The position numbers and the translations under genes are program-made. Below the pieces are notes generated by a model, which was not told the DNA's origin, did no database searches, and saw only the letters and a list, made by a program, of their open reading frames with translations. A stretch of DNA of 47,906 nt, taken from NCBI GenBank assembly GCA_902543535.1, contig CACBYG010000008.1:1-47906 (forward strand), written 5' to 3'. Positions 1 through 9,082 of the stretch are shown piece after piece (within the stretch, counting starts at the first letter, position 1; each line of letters opens with the position of its first letter). The stretch is from an uncultured Pelagibacteraceae bacterium (GTDB lineage: Bacteria; Pseudomonadota; Alphaproteobacteria; Pelagibacterales; Pelagibacteraceae).

Positions 1-28
1 AAGTACTTCATCAATTAATAATTAATAT

Positions 29-1540
29 TTAATTATTTGAGTAAAGCACACGAGGCTCTAAAAATAATTCTCTAGCAAGTGCTTTGAATTTTTTTGTTAC
101 TTGTTTTGATATAATTTCTTGGTGTTGGGATGGTATTTTTAAAAAAAGTGCGTTTCCTCTTTTATAAAGTTTAAATTCTTCTAGAAAAATAGTTGAAATT
201 GAAGTTAGTGAGTTAGCAAATCTCAAAGCAGCCCCCACTTGTTTACTTGAAAAAATTTCATTATTATTTAAAAAAGTTAAGTATTCCATCTTGGGATTAT
301 ATTTAATACTGCAATATCTCCAGTAACAGGACAATGCTATTTGTATTCTTTCTTTATGTGATAATTTAAGTAAAGGTGTGTTAAGTGTTTCTTGAAAAAC
401 TAATTCTGCTTTTTGAAAAGCACCTAGTCCCCAATCCATATGGCTCAACACACATGCTAAATTTAATAGTTTTTGGTTATAATACTCATTACCGTCAAAA
501 ACAGGCTTTATAAAATGATAATATTTTTTAAATGTTAACCCTAAGTCACCTCTTTTTTTTGCAATATGCTCAAGAGATTTATTAAACATATCTGGACTTT
601 CTAAATCTTTAAAATGTTCTTTAACTAATGCCCCTTCTCTTAAACCACTTATAGAACATAGGATTTTTTTAGGATTAGTGAAATTCATTATTTCATTTAA
701 AATTATTGAGCTATATGGCAAATATTGAGTTCTAGATTTAGAAATATATTCAACTGTTTTTAATTTTGACTTATTGAATGATGAAATTTTATCTAAAAAT
801 TTTTTTAATCTTTCATTATCAATTGAATATTGATGAATTATATGAACAGGGTGGTCATTCTGGAATAAATGAAGTTTAAATAAAGCTCTCCACGTGCCTC
901 CAACTAAATATAAGTTTTTAAATTTTTTCTTAGATAACCATTTTTCTTCAGCAAATAATTTTTTTATGTATTTTGATAGATTTCTTTTTTTAACAATTGG
1001 ATTATTAATTAATCTTAAAACACCAAGGGGTAGTGAGGTTTTATTAGTAATTAAATTGTTTTCAACTCTAGCCAATTCTAAACTACCTCCACCTAAATCA
1101 GCAACAAGACCATCAACATTTTCAAATCCTATTTTTACTCCCTCAGCTGCACATTCTGCTTCTTGATCACCACTCAGAATTTCAATTTTTTTTTGAAATA
1201 ATTTCTCAACATCCTCAATGAAAAGTCTGGCATCAGAAGCTTCCCTAAGAACTGCAGTTGCTATGATTTTTAAATTGGTAATTTTTGATACATTTAAAAT
1301 TTCTGAAAATCTCTTAAGTACTTTGAGTGCATATATTTTTCCAGAATGATGTAATTTTCTAGATTTATCTAAATTTTTTCCTAGTTCACATACAGCTTTT
1401 TCGTTAAAAAAAGGGACTCTAGACGAGGTAAAATCATCATAAATAAGCATTCTAATCGAATTTGAACCTATATCAATTATTGCAAGCCTTGCTTGCTTCA
1501 ACTTTAAATTTGGATTTGTTTTAAGAACTTTAAGTGTCAT
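29..1540 (-). CDS. ppx: Exopolyphosphatase / pppGpp phosphatase family (Ppx/GppA)
   Basis: A 503-residue member of the Ppx/GppA family, which removes terminal phosphate from inorganic polyphosphate or the 5' phosphate from pppGpp in the cytoplasm. The ASKHA-fold phosphate loops are visible: IDIGSNSIRMLIYD near residue 22 and VADLGGGSLELARV near residue 146. The C-terminal third is the HD-like helical extension typical of long family members. The ATG start overlaps the end of ppk by 11 bases, so the two genes are almost certainly co-transcribed, with synthesis and breakdown of polyphosphate encoded together. Which substrate dominates cannot be read from the sequence; the pairing with ppk favours polyphosphate. 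Confidence 0.9.
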   Translation of the reverse strand: MTLKVLKTNPNLKLKQARLAIIDIGSNSIRMLIYDDFTSSRVPFFNEKAVCELGKNLDKSRKLHHSGKIYALKVLKRFSEILNVSKITNLKIIATAVLREASDARLFIEDVEKLFQKKIEILSGDQEAECAAEGVKIGFENVDGLVADLGGGSLELARVENNLITNKTSLPLGVLRLINNPIVKKRNLSKYIKKLFAEEKWLSKKKFKNLYLVGGTWRALFKLHLFQNDHPVHIIHQYSIDNERLKKFLDKISSFNKSKLKTVEYISKSRTQYLPYSSIILNEIMNFTNPKKILCSISGLREGALVKEHFKDLESPDMFNKSLEHIAKKRGDLGLTFKKYYHFIKPVFDGNEYYNQKLLNLACVLSHMDWGLGAFQKAELVFQETLNTPLLKLSHKERIQIALSCYWRYCSIKYNPKMEYLTFLNNNEIFSSKQVGAALRFANSLTSISTIFLEEFKLYKRGNALFLKIPSQHQEIISKQVTKKFKALARELFLEPRVLYSNN

Positions 1541-3680
1541 TTTTAATTAATCTCAAATTAAGTTTTTTTGGACGAATTTTTAATTTTGCTTTACCTCTAC
1601 CTGATAAACTTGGATTATTCATAAAATATTCATGGGCTGAAAAAGAATCATCTTTACTATATTTAATTTTTTTATAATTTCCATTTGGATCTAATTCCCA
1701 ACTTTGCTTGTTGTCTAAATAATTAGCTAACATTATTTGATCTAATATTTGTTCATGAACTGTTGAATTTTCAATTGGTACTAGAAGTTCAACTCTTTTA
1801 TTCAAATTTCTAGGCATTAAATCAGCTGATGAAATAAAAACTTTTGCATTTCTGTTAGGCATCAATTCTCCATTTGCAAAACAATATATTCTTGAGTGTT
1901 CAAGAAATCTTCCTATCATGCTTTTAACAACTATATTCTCAGATTTATCTTTTATCCCTGGTCTCAAACAGCATACACCTCTTACAAAAAGAAAAATTTT
2001 AACTCCTGCATTTGACGCCTCATAAAATTTATCAATGATAAGTGGATCAACTAGAGAGTTCATTTTTGCCCATATTTCACCATTTTTTCCATTTTTAGCG
2101 TTTGAAATTTCTATATCCACACATTCATTTAGAGTGCTTCTTAGATTAACTGGTGAAATTGAAATTTTATTAAGATTTCTAGGTTTCGCATAACCTGTAA
2201 CATAATTAAAAAATTTTTCCACATCAGCAGCAATTTTTCTATCAGAACTAAATAAAGATAAATCAGTGTAAATTTTTGCATTTACTGGGTGATAATTTCC
2301 GGTCCCTAAATGAAAATAGGTTTGTATCTTACCTTGTTCTCTTCTAAGTACTAGAGAGGACTTGGCGTGTGTTTTATACTTTGCAAAACCGTAAACAATT
2401 TGAACCCCAGCTTTTTCTAAACTTCTAGCTAATTGAATATTGGCCTCTTCATCAAATCTCGCTTTAATTTCAATAAGAGCTGTGACCGTTTTTCCATTTT
2501 CTGCAGCTGAGATAAGCGCTTTAACTATGGGTGAGTCTAAAGTTGTTCTATAAAGGGTTTGTTTTATTGCAATAACTTTTTTATCATAAGCGGCTTGATT
2601 TAAAAATTCAATTACGGCATCAAATGTTTCAAAGGGGTGATGAACAACTAAATCTTTTTGTTTTATAGTATCAAAAAAATTATTATTAAATTCTTTTAAT
2701 CTTTCTACTTCTCGAGGATTAAAATTTTTAAATCTGAGTTTAGAGTTTTTTAACTTACATATTTGATCTATATCTTCAATACCTACAAGTCCTTCAGTTT
2801 CATATATATATTCTGAATTTACTTCTAGCTTATTGGTAATAAATTTAATTAAATCTTTATTACTGTTTTTGATGACCTCTAGACGGACTATATCTCCAAT
2901 TCTTCTTCTTTTGAGTGCTAATTCAAATGATCTTACTAGATCTTCAGCCTCTTCTTGTATTTCGACGTCACTATCTCTTATAACTCTAAATATCATTTTG
3001 CTTTCTAAATTGTGATCTGGAAATATTTCAGAAGAAAAAAAACTAATTACATCGTCAATAATTACATATTTTTTGAAATTTTTTCCTCCATCTATCTCTA
3101 TAAATCTAGAGAGAGCTTTTGGAATTACGATAATTGAATTTAATAATCTTTTTTTATTTTTTTTTTTAAGTTTCATAACCACTGCTCTGCCTTGATTTAC
3201 TATGAACGGAAATGGATGTGCAGGATCAATAGCTGAGGGTGTTAGTAATGGATATATTTCCTCACTAAAAATATTTTTCAATTTGACCTTTTCATTTTTA
3301 CTAAGATCTTCTGGTTTTACCAGAATAACATTGTTTTTCTTTAATTCAGATATTAGATTTTTATAAATCCTATTCTGTTTAAAAAGAAGATTTTTGGTTT
3401 CTCTAACAACTTCACTCATTTGTTCTTCTGGGTTTAATCCATCTGAACTTAATGATTCAACCTCTTGTTTAATCTGGCTATGTAATCCAGCAACACGAAC
3501 CATAAAAAACTCATCTAAATTTGAGCCTGCAATAGAAAGAAATTTTACTCTTTCATAAAGAGGATTTTCTAAATTTTGAGCTTCAAGTAACACCCTATCA
3601 TTAAATTTAAGCCAAGATAATTCTCTGTTGATATATTTAGATTTTAACTCTTGTTTCTGTTGTTTTTTTAATGGAGTCAT
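1530..3680 (-). CDS. ppk: Polyphosphate kinase 1
   Basis: Ppk1 reversibly moves the terminal phosphate of ATP onto polyphosphate. The N-terminal domain opens with YINRELSWLKFNDRVL and the SNLDEFFMVR motif. The catalytic phospholipase-D-like halves carry histidines in KTHAKSSLVLRRE and in LEHSRIYCFANG, and end with the MPRNLNKRVELLVPI segment. From the ATG at 3680 the protein is 716 residues, normal for the family. An in-frame ATG at 3713 would add 11 residues but would run into sixA on the other strand, so 3680 is preferred, although neither has a clear ribosome binding site. It is followed by ppx and lies beside the Pst/Pho genes. Confidence 0.93.
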   Translation of the reverse strand: MTPLKKQQKQELKSKYINRELSWLKFNDRVLLEAQNLENPLYERVKFLSIAGSNLDEFFMVRVAGLHSQIKQEVESLSSDGLNPEEQMSEVVRETKNLLFKQNRIYKNLISELKKNNVILVKPEDLSKNEKVKLKNIFSEEIYPLLTPSAIDPAHPFPFIVNQGRAVVMKLKKKNKKRLLNSIIVIPKALSRFIEIDGGKNFKKYVIIDDVISFFSSEIFPDHNLESKMIFRVIRDSDVEIQEEAEDLVRSFELALKRRRIGDIVRLEVIKNSNKDLIKFITNKLEVNSEYIYETEGLVGIEDIDQICKLKNSKLRFKNFNPREVERLKEFNNNFFDTIKQKDLVVHHPFETFDAVIEFLNQAAYDKKVIAIKQTLYRTTLDSPIVKALISAAENGKTVTALIEIKARFDEEANIQLARSLEKAGVQIVYGFAKYKTHAKSSLVLRREQGKIQTYFHLGTGNYHPVNAKIYTDLSLFSSDRKIAADVEKFFNYVTGYAKPRNLNKISISPVNLRSTLNECVDIEISNAKNGKNGEIWAKMNSLVDPLIIDKFYEASNAGVKIFLFVRGVCCLRPGIKDKSENIVVKSMIGRFLEHSRIYCFANGELMPNRNAKVFISSADLMPRNLNKRVELLVPIENSTVHEQILDQIMLANYLDNKQSWELDPNGNYKKIKYSKDDSFSAHEYFMNNPSLSGRGKAKLKIRPKKLNLRLIKNDT

Positions 3681-3693
3681 ATAATTACAAATA

Positions 3694-4218
3694 ATGTTAC
3701 ATTTATATGTCATGCGTCACTCAAAATCCAGTTGGAGTGATCCCAGTCTAGACGATTTTGATAGACCGTTAAGTAAAAGAGGTAAGAACAATGCTAAATT
3801 GATTTGTGAATTTTTTGTTAAAAAAAATTATAAATTTGATTATGTATTAGTTTCTAGTGCAAAAAGAACAAAAAAAACTTTAAACATACTTTTAAAAAAA
3901 ATCACTAGACCAAGAAAAATTTTTTCATCGAAGAAACTTTATTTAGCAACTGAAGATAGAATTATTGAATTAATTAAATCAATTCCAAAGAAATATAAAT
4001 CTATTTTGTTAATTAACCATGAACCTACGGTAAGAAATTTAGTAAAATCCTTAACAAAGAACCAAAATAATAATCATTTTAAATTACTAAATTATAAATT
4101 TCCAACCTCTGCCTTTGCCAAAATTAATTTTGATTTAATTGAATGGAAAGAAATAAAAAATAATGGATTAATTAAAGAGTTTATCAGACCAAAAGATCTT
4201 CAAGACTCTAAAGAATAA
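3694..4218 (+). CDS. sixA: SixA-like histidine phosphatase
   Basis: A 174-residue histidine-phosphatase (phosphoglycerate-mutase fold) protein. The catalytic R-H pair is at the start in LYVMRHSKSSW, and a second histidine is in LLINHEPTVRNL. SixA proteins dephosphorylate phosphohistidine on phosphotransfer domains; small relatives act on other phosphomonoesters, so the substrate is inferred. It diverges from ppk with only 13 bases between the preferred starts. Its 3' end overlaps the 3' end of phoB by 19 bases on the opposite strand. It is the only plus-strand gene between ppx and plcP. No Shine-Dalgarno sequence is evident. Confidence 0.8.
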   Translation: MLHLYVMRHSKSSWSDPSLDDFDRPLSKRGKNNAKLICEFFVKKNYKFDYVLVSSAKRTKKTLNILLKKITRPRKIFSSKKLYLATEDRIIELIKSIPKKYKSILLINHEPTVRNLVKSLTKNQNNNHFKLLNYKFPTSAFAKINFDLIEWKEIKNNGLIKEFIRPKDLQDSKE

Positions 4219-4883
4219 CCTGCCGATCTAACAGTTCTTATTAATGGTTTAGTTTTTTCTATATTTATAGCCTGTCTCAATCTTCTTATATGAACATCAA
4301 CTGTTCGAGACTCTACATAGATATTTTCACCCCAAACATTATTTAAAAGTTGTTCTCGTGAATAAACTCTTTTGGGGTTTTTAATAAAAAAATCTAATAA
4401 TTTAAATTCAGTTGGTCCTAAGGATATTTCTATATTATTTCTATAGACTCGTTTTGTTACTCTATCTATTTTTAAATCAGTAAATTCCACAACGTCTACT
4501 GAAGATTGAGGTTTAGACCTTCTTAGGAGAGATTTTATTCTAGCATTAAGTTCTTTTTGACTAAACGGTTTTGTCACATAATCGTCTGCACCTGTGTCAA
4601 ATGCTTTAATTTTATCTGCTTCCTCACCTTTAGCAGTTAGCATTATTATTGGTATATCACTAAATTTTTTATCCTTTTTTAAATTTTTACAAAGATCCAC
4701 TCCAGAAAGATCAGGCAGCATCCAATCCAAAAGTATTAAATCAGGTTGCTTATCTTTAATTAATTTAAGTGCTTCCTCACCATTTTCAGAAAAACTAACC
4801 TTATGTCCTTCTTTTTCTAAATTGTATTTTAATAAAGTTACTATTGGTGTTTCATCTTCAGCAATAAAAACATGTGCTGACAT
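4200..4883 (-). CDS. phoB: Phosphate regulon response regulator PhoB
   Basis: An OmpR/PhoB-family response regulator of 227 residues. The receiver domain has the acidic pair at E9-D10-E11, the phosphoacceptor D53 in LLDWMLPDLSG, and the lysine in DYVTKPFS. The winged-helix domain (about 130-225) contains GPTEFKLLDFFI and VDVHIRRLRQAI, the DNA-recognition helix of PhoB. It is the last gene of the pst run, two bases after phoU, the usual alphaproteobacterial position. Phosphorylated by PhoR, it would activate promoters with Pho boxes such as those proposed upstream of pstS and plcP. Confidence 0.95.
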   Translation of the reverse strand: MSAHVFIAEDETPIVTLLKYNLEKEGHKVSFSENGEEALKLIKDKQPDLILLDWMLPDLSGVDLCKNLKKDKKFSDIPIIMLTAKGEEADKIKAFDTGADDYVTKPFSQKELNARIKSLLRRSKPQSSVDVVEFTDLKIDRVTKRVYRNNIEISLGPTEFKLLDFFIKNPKRVYSREQLLNNVWGENIYVESRTVDVHIRRLRQAINIEKTKPLIRTVRSAGYSLES

Positions 4884-4885
4884 TA

Positions 4886-5593
4886 TTATTTTTCTCCAGT
4901 TACTATTGGTTCTGTTCCTTTAGGTCTATCACCTTCTAAATATTCACCCGTAACTAAATAATATACTTGTTCTGCTACGTTTGTTGTATGATCGCCAATT
5001 CTCTCTATGTTTTTAGTAACAAACAATAAGTGAGTACCATCATCCAAATTTTTTTCGTTTTCTTTAAGATATTTAATTACTTCTTGCATACAAAGATTAG
5101 TTAAATCATCTATTTTCTCATCACTTTCCCAAACATTCATAGCCATAGATGAAGATCTATCTAAATAAGCATCTAAAATAGATTTTAATTGTTTTTGAAC
5201 ATTTGAGGAAACTCTCACTAAAGCATCAACTAGATTTTTTGGTAAATTTTCATTTAATAATAGAGTTCTTTTCGAAATATTTTTGGCTAAATCACCAATT
5301 CTTTCTAAATCAGAGGATATTTTTAGTGCTGTAACTGTTTCTCTCAAATCTATAGCCATAGGTTGTCTTAAAGCAATTAGGTTTACAACTTGCTGTTCTA
5401 TTAAAGTTTCAAATTTATCAATTTTTTCATCGTCTTTAATAACGCTTTCAGCATGATCACTATTTCTCGTTGTTATAGCTTGAATAGCTTTACCTAAAGC
5501 TTCTTCACAAAAGCCACCCATCTTAATAATATTGCTATTTAAATTTTTAAGCTCTTCCTCGTATGATTTAACGGTGTGTGGTGCTTCCGACAT
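4886..5593 (-). CDS. phoU: Phosphate transport regulator PhoU
   Basis: A 235-residue PhoU protein made of two three-helix repeats. Each repeat carries the metal-binding E/D-rich helix: DLRETVTALKISSDLERIGD in the first and HLLFVTKNIERIGDHTTNVA in the second. PhoU links the Pst transporter to PhoR and keeps the regulon off when phosphate is plentiful. Its ATG overlaps the stop codon of pstB by one base (TAATG), which suggests translational coupling. phoB follows after two bases. Confidence 0.95.
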   Translation of the reverse strand: MSEAPHTVKSYEEELKNLNSNIIKMGGFCEEALGKAIQAITTRNSDHAESVIKDDEKIDKFETLIEQQVVNLIALRQPMAIDLRETVTALKISSDLERIGDLAKNISKRTLLLNENLPKNLVDALVRVSSNVQKQLKSILDAYLDRSSSMAMNVWESDEKIDDLTNLCMQEVIKYLKENEKNLDDGTHLLFVTKNIERIGDHTTNVAEQVYYLVTGEYLEGDRPKGTEPIVTGEK

Positions 5594-6348
5594 TAGCCAA
5601 ACCTCCCTGTTATATAATCTTGCGTTTTTGTATTATCTGGATTCTTAAATATTTTATCAGTCGATCCATGTTCTATCAATTCCCCTAAATGAAAAAAACC
5701 TGTTCTTTGTGAGACCCTTGCTGCTTGAGCCATAGAGTGAGTAACTATAATTATTGTATGTTCTTTCTTTAATTCATCAATTAACTCCTCAATTTGGGCT
5801 GTTGCAATTGGGTCTAATGCTGAACAAGGCTCGTCCATTAAGATTACTTCCGGTTGTACCGAAATAGCTCTTGCTATACATAACCGTTGTTGTTGACCAC
5901 CTGACAAACCTGTTCCAGGCTCATGAAGTCTATCTTTTACTTCTTCCCATAGCGCAGCTTTTTTCAAACTTGTCTCAACTATTTCATCCATTTCTTGTTT
6001 TGATTGAGCCATCCCATGGATTGTAGGACCATAAGAAATATTTTCGTATAATGTTTTTGGAAATGGATTTGGTTTTTGAAAAACCATTCCAATTTTTTCT
6101 CGCAATCTTACTACGTCACACCCTTTATCGTTAATATTAAAATCGTTTATAACTATCTCTCCTTGAACTTTGCATATGTCAATTACATCATTCATTCTAT
6201 TCAAGCATCTTAAAAAAGTAGATTTACCACATCCCGATGGTCCAATTAAGGCTGTTACCTGATTTTCCTCAATGTCTAAATTTATATTAAACAAGGCTTG
6301 CTTTTTTCCATAAAAAACATCAACATTTTTTGCACTTATCTTAATCAT
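5593..6348 (-). CDS. pstB: Phosphate ABC transporter ATP-binding protein PstB
   Basis: The cytoplasmic ATPase of the high-affinity phosphate importer. The Walker A motif GPSGCGKST is at about 36-44, followed by a Q-loop in [11 protein letters not shown], the signature [14 protein letters not shown], Walker B in [13 protein letters not shown] and the switch histidine in IIVTHSM. The start is taken as the ATG at 6348 because GGAG, lying within the last codons of pstA, is correctly spaced before it. A longer reading frame begins at a TTG at 6369 inside pstA and adds only seven residues not seen in the family. This gives 251 residues, close to the usual length. Confidence 0.95.
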   Translation of the reverse strand: MIKISAKNVDVFYGKKQALFNINLDIEENQVTALIGPSGCGKSTFLRCLNRMNDVIDICKVQGEIVINDFNINDKGCDVVRLREKIGMVFQKPNPFPKTLYENISYGPTIHGMAQSKQEMDEIVETSLKKAALWEEVKDRLHEPGTGLSGGQQQRLCIARAISVQPEVILMDEPCSALDPIATAQIEELIDELKKEHTIIIVTHSMAQAARVSQRTGFFHLGELIEHGSTDKIFKNPDNTKTQDYITGRFG

Positions 6349-6349
6349 A

Positions 6350-7618
6350 TTAACTCCATTTTTTCTCAAATTTATGTCTTATTATTTGTGCGAACAAATT
6401 CATAACTATTAAAAAACCAAGTAAAACCATTATACAAGCTGAAACTTTTTCAACAAATCCCCTCTCAGCACTTTCAGCCCAAATATAAATTTGAACAGGC
6501 AGACTTGCAGCAGGGTCCATTGGTGAGCCAGGGATAGTGTTTACAAAAGCTACCATACCAATTAAAATCAATGGCGCTGTTTCACCCAATGCTTGAGCTA
6601 ATCCAATAATAGTTCCTGACAGCGTACCTGGCATCGACAAAGGTACAGTATGATGCATTGTAGTTTGCATTCGGCTAGCCCCCATTGCTAAAGCTGCTTC
6701 TCTTATGCTTGGTGGCACTGCTTTTAAAGACGCTCTACAAGCAATAATAATCGTTGGCAAAGTCATCAAAGATAAAGTTATTCCTCCAACTAAAGGTGTT
6801 GACCTTGGTAATTGAAACACTGCTAATAAAATTCCCAAACCTAAAAGACCAAATACAATAGATGGTACTGCTGCTAAATTATTAATATTTACCTCGATAA
6901 AATCTGTAAATCTATTTTTGGGGGCAAATTCTTCTAAGTATATTGCTGCTAAAACAGCCACAGGAAAAGCAATAGCTAAACAAACTAAAATTGAAAATAT
7001 AGAACCCATAAATGAACTTGCAATACCAGCTAACTCAGCTTCACGAGAATCTGGATAAGTAAAAAAACTTAAATTAAATTTACTCTCTACTTTTCCTTGT
7101 TCTACAAGTTGATCAAAAATTTTTAATTGATAATCGGTAACTCTTCTTTGGTTTTCAGGTAGGTCTCTTGGATAATTTCCTTTAAATACCTGGTCCAAAT
7201 CATCTGATGCAGTGATATAAACATCTTTTGTTTTTCCCAGTAAACTTGGATCATTAATCAACTCTTGTTTAATTTCTCTTTCAAAGAAATAAGAAACCAT
7301 TTTTTTTAATTCATTTTGTTGTTTCTCATTTGCATTTTTATCTAAGTTAAACATTGACTGGAGTGATATTTCAAAATAATCAGCTTCTTCCAAATCTTCT
7401 TTGGACGGATTAGCATCTAAATACATAGTTTCAGCATCAAAATTGACAGGTACTATCAACCAAGTTTTTTGAAAAGCGGTATAACCAGTTGAAAAAATTT
7501 TAAATATAAAAATTGCCAAAAACAAAAGTGCCATAAAAATTGCACTTTTACCTAAAAACTGAAATCTTTTTTCTGAGGAATATCTTTTTGCTAACAGTTT
7601 TTCTTTATTTTTATTCAT
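6350..7618 (-). CDS. pstA: Phosphate ABC transporter permease PstA
   Basis: An inner-membrane permease of 422 residues. One N-terminal membrane segment (about 25-45) is followed by a periplasmic stretch of about 150 residues. The BPD_transp_1 domain then spans about 205-415, with the coupling-helix EAA motif in [23 protein letters not shown]. The long periplasmic insert makes it larger than the enterobacterial protein of about 300 residues; extended PstA proteins are usual in alphaproteobacteria. It pairs with PstC to form the channel. Its ATG overlaps the end of pstC by 8 bases. Confidence 0.93.
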   Translation of the reverse strand: MNKNKEKLLAKRYSSEKRFQFLGKSAIFMALLFLAIFIFKIFSTGYTAFQKTWLIVPVNFDAETMYLDANPSKEDLEEADYFEISLQSMFNLDKNANEKQQNELKKMVSYFFEREIKQELINDPSLLGKTKDVYITASDDLDQVFKGNYPRDLPENQRRVTDYQLKIFDQLVEQGKVESKFNLSFFTYPDSREAELAGIASSFMGSIFSILVCLAIAFPVAVLAAIYLEEFAPKNRFTDFIEVNINNLAAVPSIVFGLLGLGILLAVFQLPRSTPLVGGITLSLMTLPTIIIACRASLKAVPPSIREAALAMGASRMQTTMHHTVPLSMPGTLSGTIIGLAQALGETAPLILIGMVAFVNTIPGSPMDPAASLPVQIYIWAESAERGFVEKVSACIMVLLGFLIVMNLFAQIIRHKFEKKWS

Positions 7619-8996
7619 ATTTTTCTCTATATTTTTTAACTACTCTTAAAGCAACAATGTTTAAACACAAAGTCACTATAAATAATGACATTCCTAAAGC
7701 AAATGCAGCTTGTGTTTTTGGATCTCCGAATGCTTGGTCACCAATTAAAATGACAACAATTTGTGCAGTAATTGTTGAAGTAGACTCTAGTGGATTTAAA
7801 GTTAAGTTCGCAGCTAATCCAGATGCCATCACTACAATCATTGTTTCACCTATTGCTCTTGAAACACCTAATAATATTGATCCAACAATTCCAGGTAAGG
7901 CTGCAGGAAAAATAACTTTTTTAATTGTCTCTGATTTAGTTGCACCCATGGCATAACTTCCATCTCTAAGACTTTGAGGAACACTTGTAATAACATCGTC
8001 ACTAAGACTTGATATAAATGGAATAATCATAATCCCCATCACTCCACCAGCAGCAAGAGCACTCTCAGCAGATACTTCTAGCCCCATTGCAGTTCCTATA
8101 TCTTTTAAAAATGGTCCAACAGTTAAAGCTGCAAAAAAACCATAAACCACTGTTGGTATTCCAGCTAAAATTTCTATTAACGGTTTAGCATACTGTCTTA
8201 CTTTATATGATGCATATTCAGCCAAATATATTCCACTCATAAGACCAATCGGTATAGCTACACACATAGCAATGAAAGCTATAAAAAAAGTACCTGCAAA
8301 AATTGGAACTGCGCCAAAAGTATCTGAATACATTGTTGGATCCAATGCTTCTGATGAGTCTCTTACAAAAGCTTTTGCTGGATACCAATGAGTTCCAAAA
8401 ACAAAATCAAACAAAGGGATTACTTTAAAAAAATCTATTGTTTGAAATATTAATGAAAAGACAATTCCAACAGTAGTTAAAATTGCAGCTAAAGAAGCAG
8501 TAAATAAAACAGCATTAAAAAACTTTTCTACTGGTTCTCTCGTTCGATTATTCGATGAGATTCTTTTGTACGCATAAGCTACAGAGGCAATAATAATACA
8601 TAAAACTATAACAACTTTTGAGCTTTGAGCTATTGAACGAAGATTTAAATATTTTTCTGAAGAAGTTTGTATAAGAGATGTAACCTCTCCTGTAAATTGG
8701 CCACGGGAAAGTGCTTTCGTTTTTTCATAAATTAGATTTAGTTCATCATCTAGATAACCTTGATTTGCATAATCACTTAAAATTAGTAATTTTACGATGG
8801 TTGGTTCGAAAATTGCCCATAAGGAATAAATAATAAATGCTGGAATAGCGCACCATATAGCTAGATAGTATCCATAGAATTGTGGGAGCGCTGTTAGTCT
8901 TTTATTTGTAGATTGTATTGTGTAAGCTTTTTTTCTTCCAAAGTAATAACTTGTGAAACCTAACAAAACGATAAATAAAAATAATATTAAATTCAA
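7611..8996 (-). CDS. pstC: Phosphate ABC transporter permease PstC
   Basis: A 461-residue inner-membrane permease. It has an N-terminal membrane segment and a long extra N-terminal region with further hydrophobic segments near 48-75 and 128-145. The permease domain (about 215-450) carries the EAA-type loop LRDGSYAMGATKSETIKKVIFPAALPG. The start is a TTG at 8996, supported by a strong GAGGAG five bases upstream (9002-9007); no ATG lies nearby. It is the first gene after the hairpin terminator that follows pstS, so it probably depends on read-through from pstS or on a weak internal promoter. Confidence 0.93.
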   Translation of the reverse strand: MNLILFLFIVLLGFTSYYFGRKKAYTIQSTNKRLTALPQFYGYYLAIWCAIPAFIIYSLWAIFEPTIVKLLILSDYANQGYLDDELNLIYEKTKALSRGQFTGEVTSLIQTSSEKYLNLRSIAQSSKVVIVLCIIIASVAYAYKRISSNNRTREPVEKFFNAVLFTASLAAILTTVGIVFSLIFQTIDFFKVIPLFDFVFGTHWYPAKAFVRDSSEALDPTMYSDTFGAVPIFAGTFFIAFIAMCVAIPIGLMSGIYLAEYASYKVRQYAKPLIEILAGIPTVVYGFFAALTVGPFLKDIGTAMGLEVSAESALAAGGVMGIMIIPFISSLSDDVITSVPQSLRDGSYAMGATKSETIKKVIFPAALPGIVGSILLGVSRAIGETMIVVMASGLAANLTLNPLESTSTITAQIVVILIGDQAFGDPKTQAAFALGMSLFIVTLCLNIVALRVVKKYREKYE

Positions 8997-9030
8997 AGAA
9001 TCTCCTCATCACGACATTACACTTATCTAT

Positions 9031-9057
9031 AAAAAAAGGGGTCTAAAAAGACCCCTT
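9031..9057 (-). terminator. Intrinsic terminator between pstS and pstC
   Basis: A perfect 9-bp stem, AAGGGGTCT (9036-9044) with AGACCCCTT (9049-9057), encloses a four-base AAAA loop. On the minus strand the stem is followed by a run of T residues. It lies 26 bases after the pstS stop and before pstC, so most transcripts from the pstS promoter should end here and only some continue into pstCAB-phoU-phoB. That fits the need for many binding proteins per transporter. Confidence 0.88.
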
Positions 9058-9082
9058 ATTTTTTATTTGTTAACCAAACTTA

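Noticed and set aside
3684-3701. TGTAAC and TGTAAT on the minus strand between ppk and sixA, resembling a Pho box.
   Set aside because: The units are 12 rather than 11 bases apart and lie 4-21 bases from the preferred ppk ATG and over the sixA start, too close for a normal promoter position.
6350-6369. A TTG start for pstB inside pstA.
   Set aside because: The ATG at 6348 has a well-placed GGAG and gives the standard N-terminus.
7540-7956. Plus-strand open frame of 138 codons.
   Set aside because: It lies opposite pstA and pstC, which have clear family motifs and membrane patterns; it has no recognisable domain or ribosome binding site. The same applies to 894-1166, 9675-10007, 17129-17407, 27728-28060 and 4594-4923.
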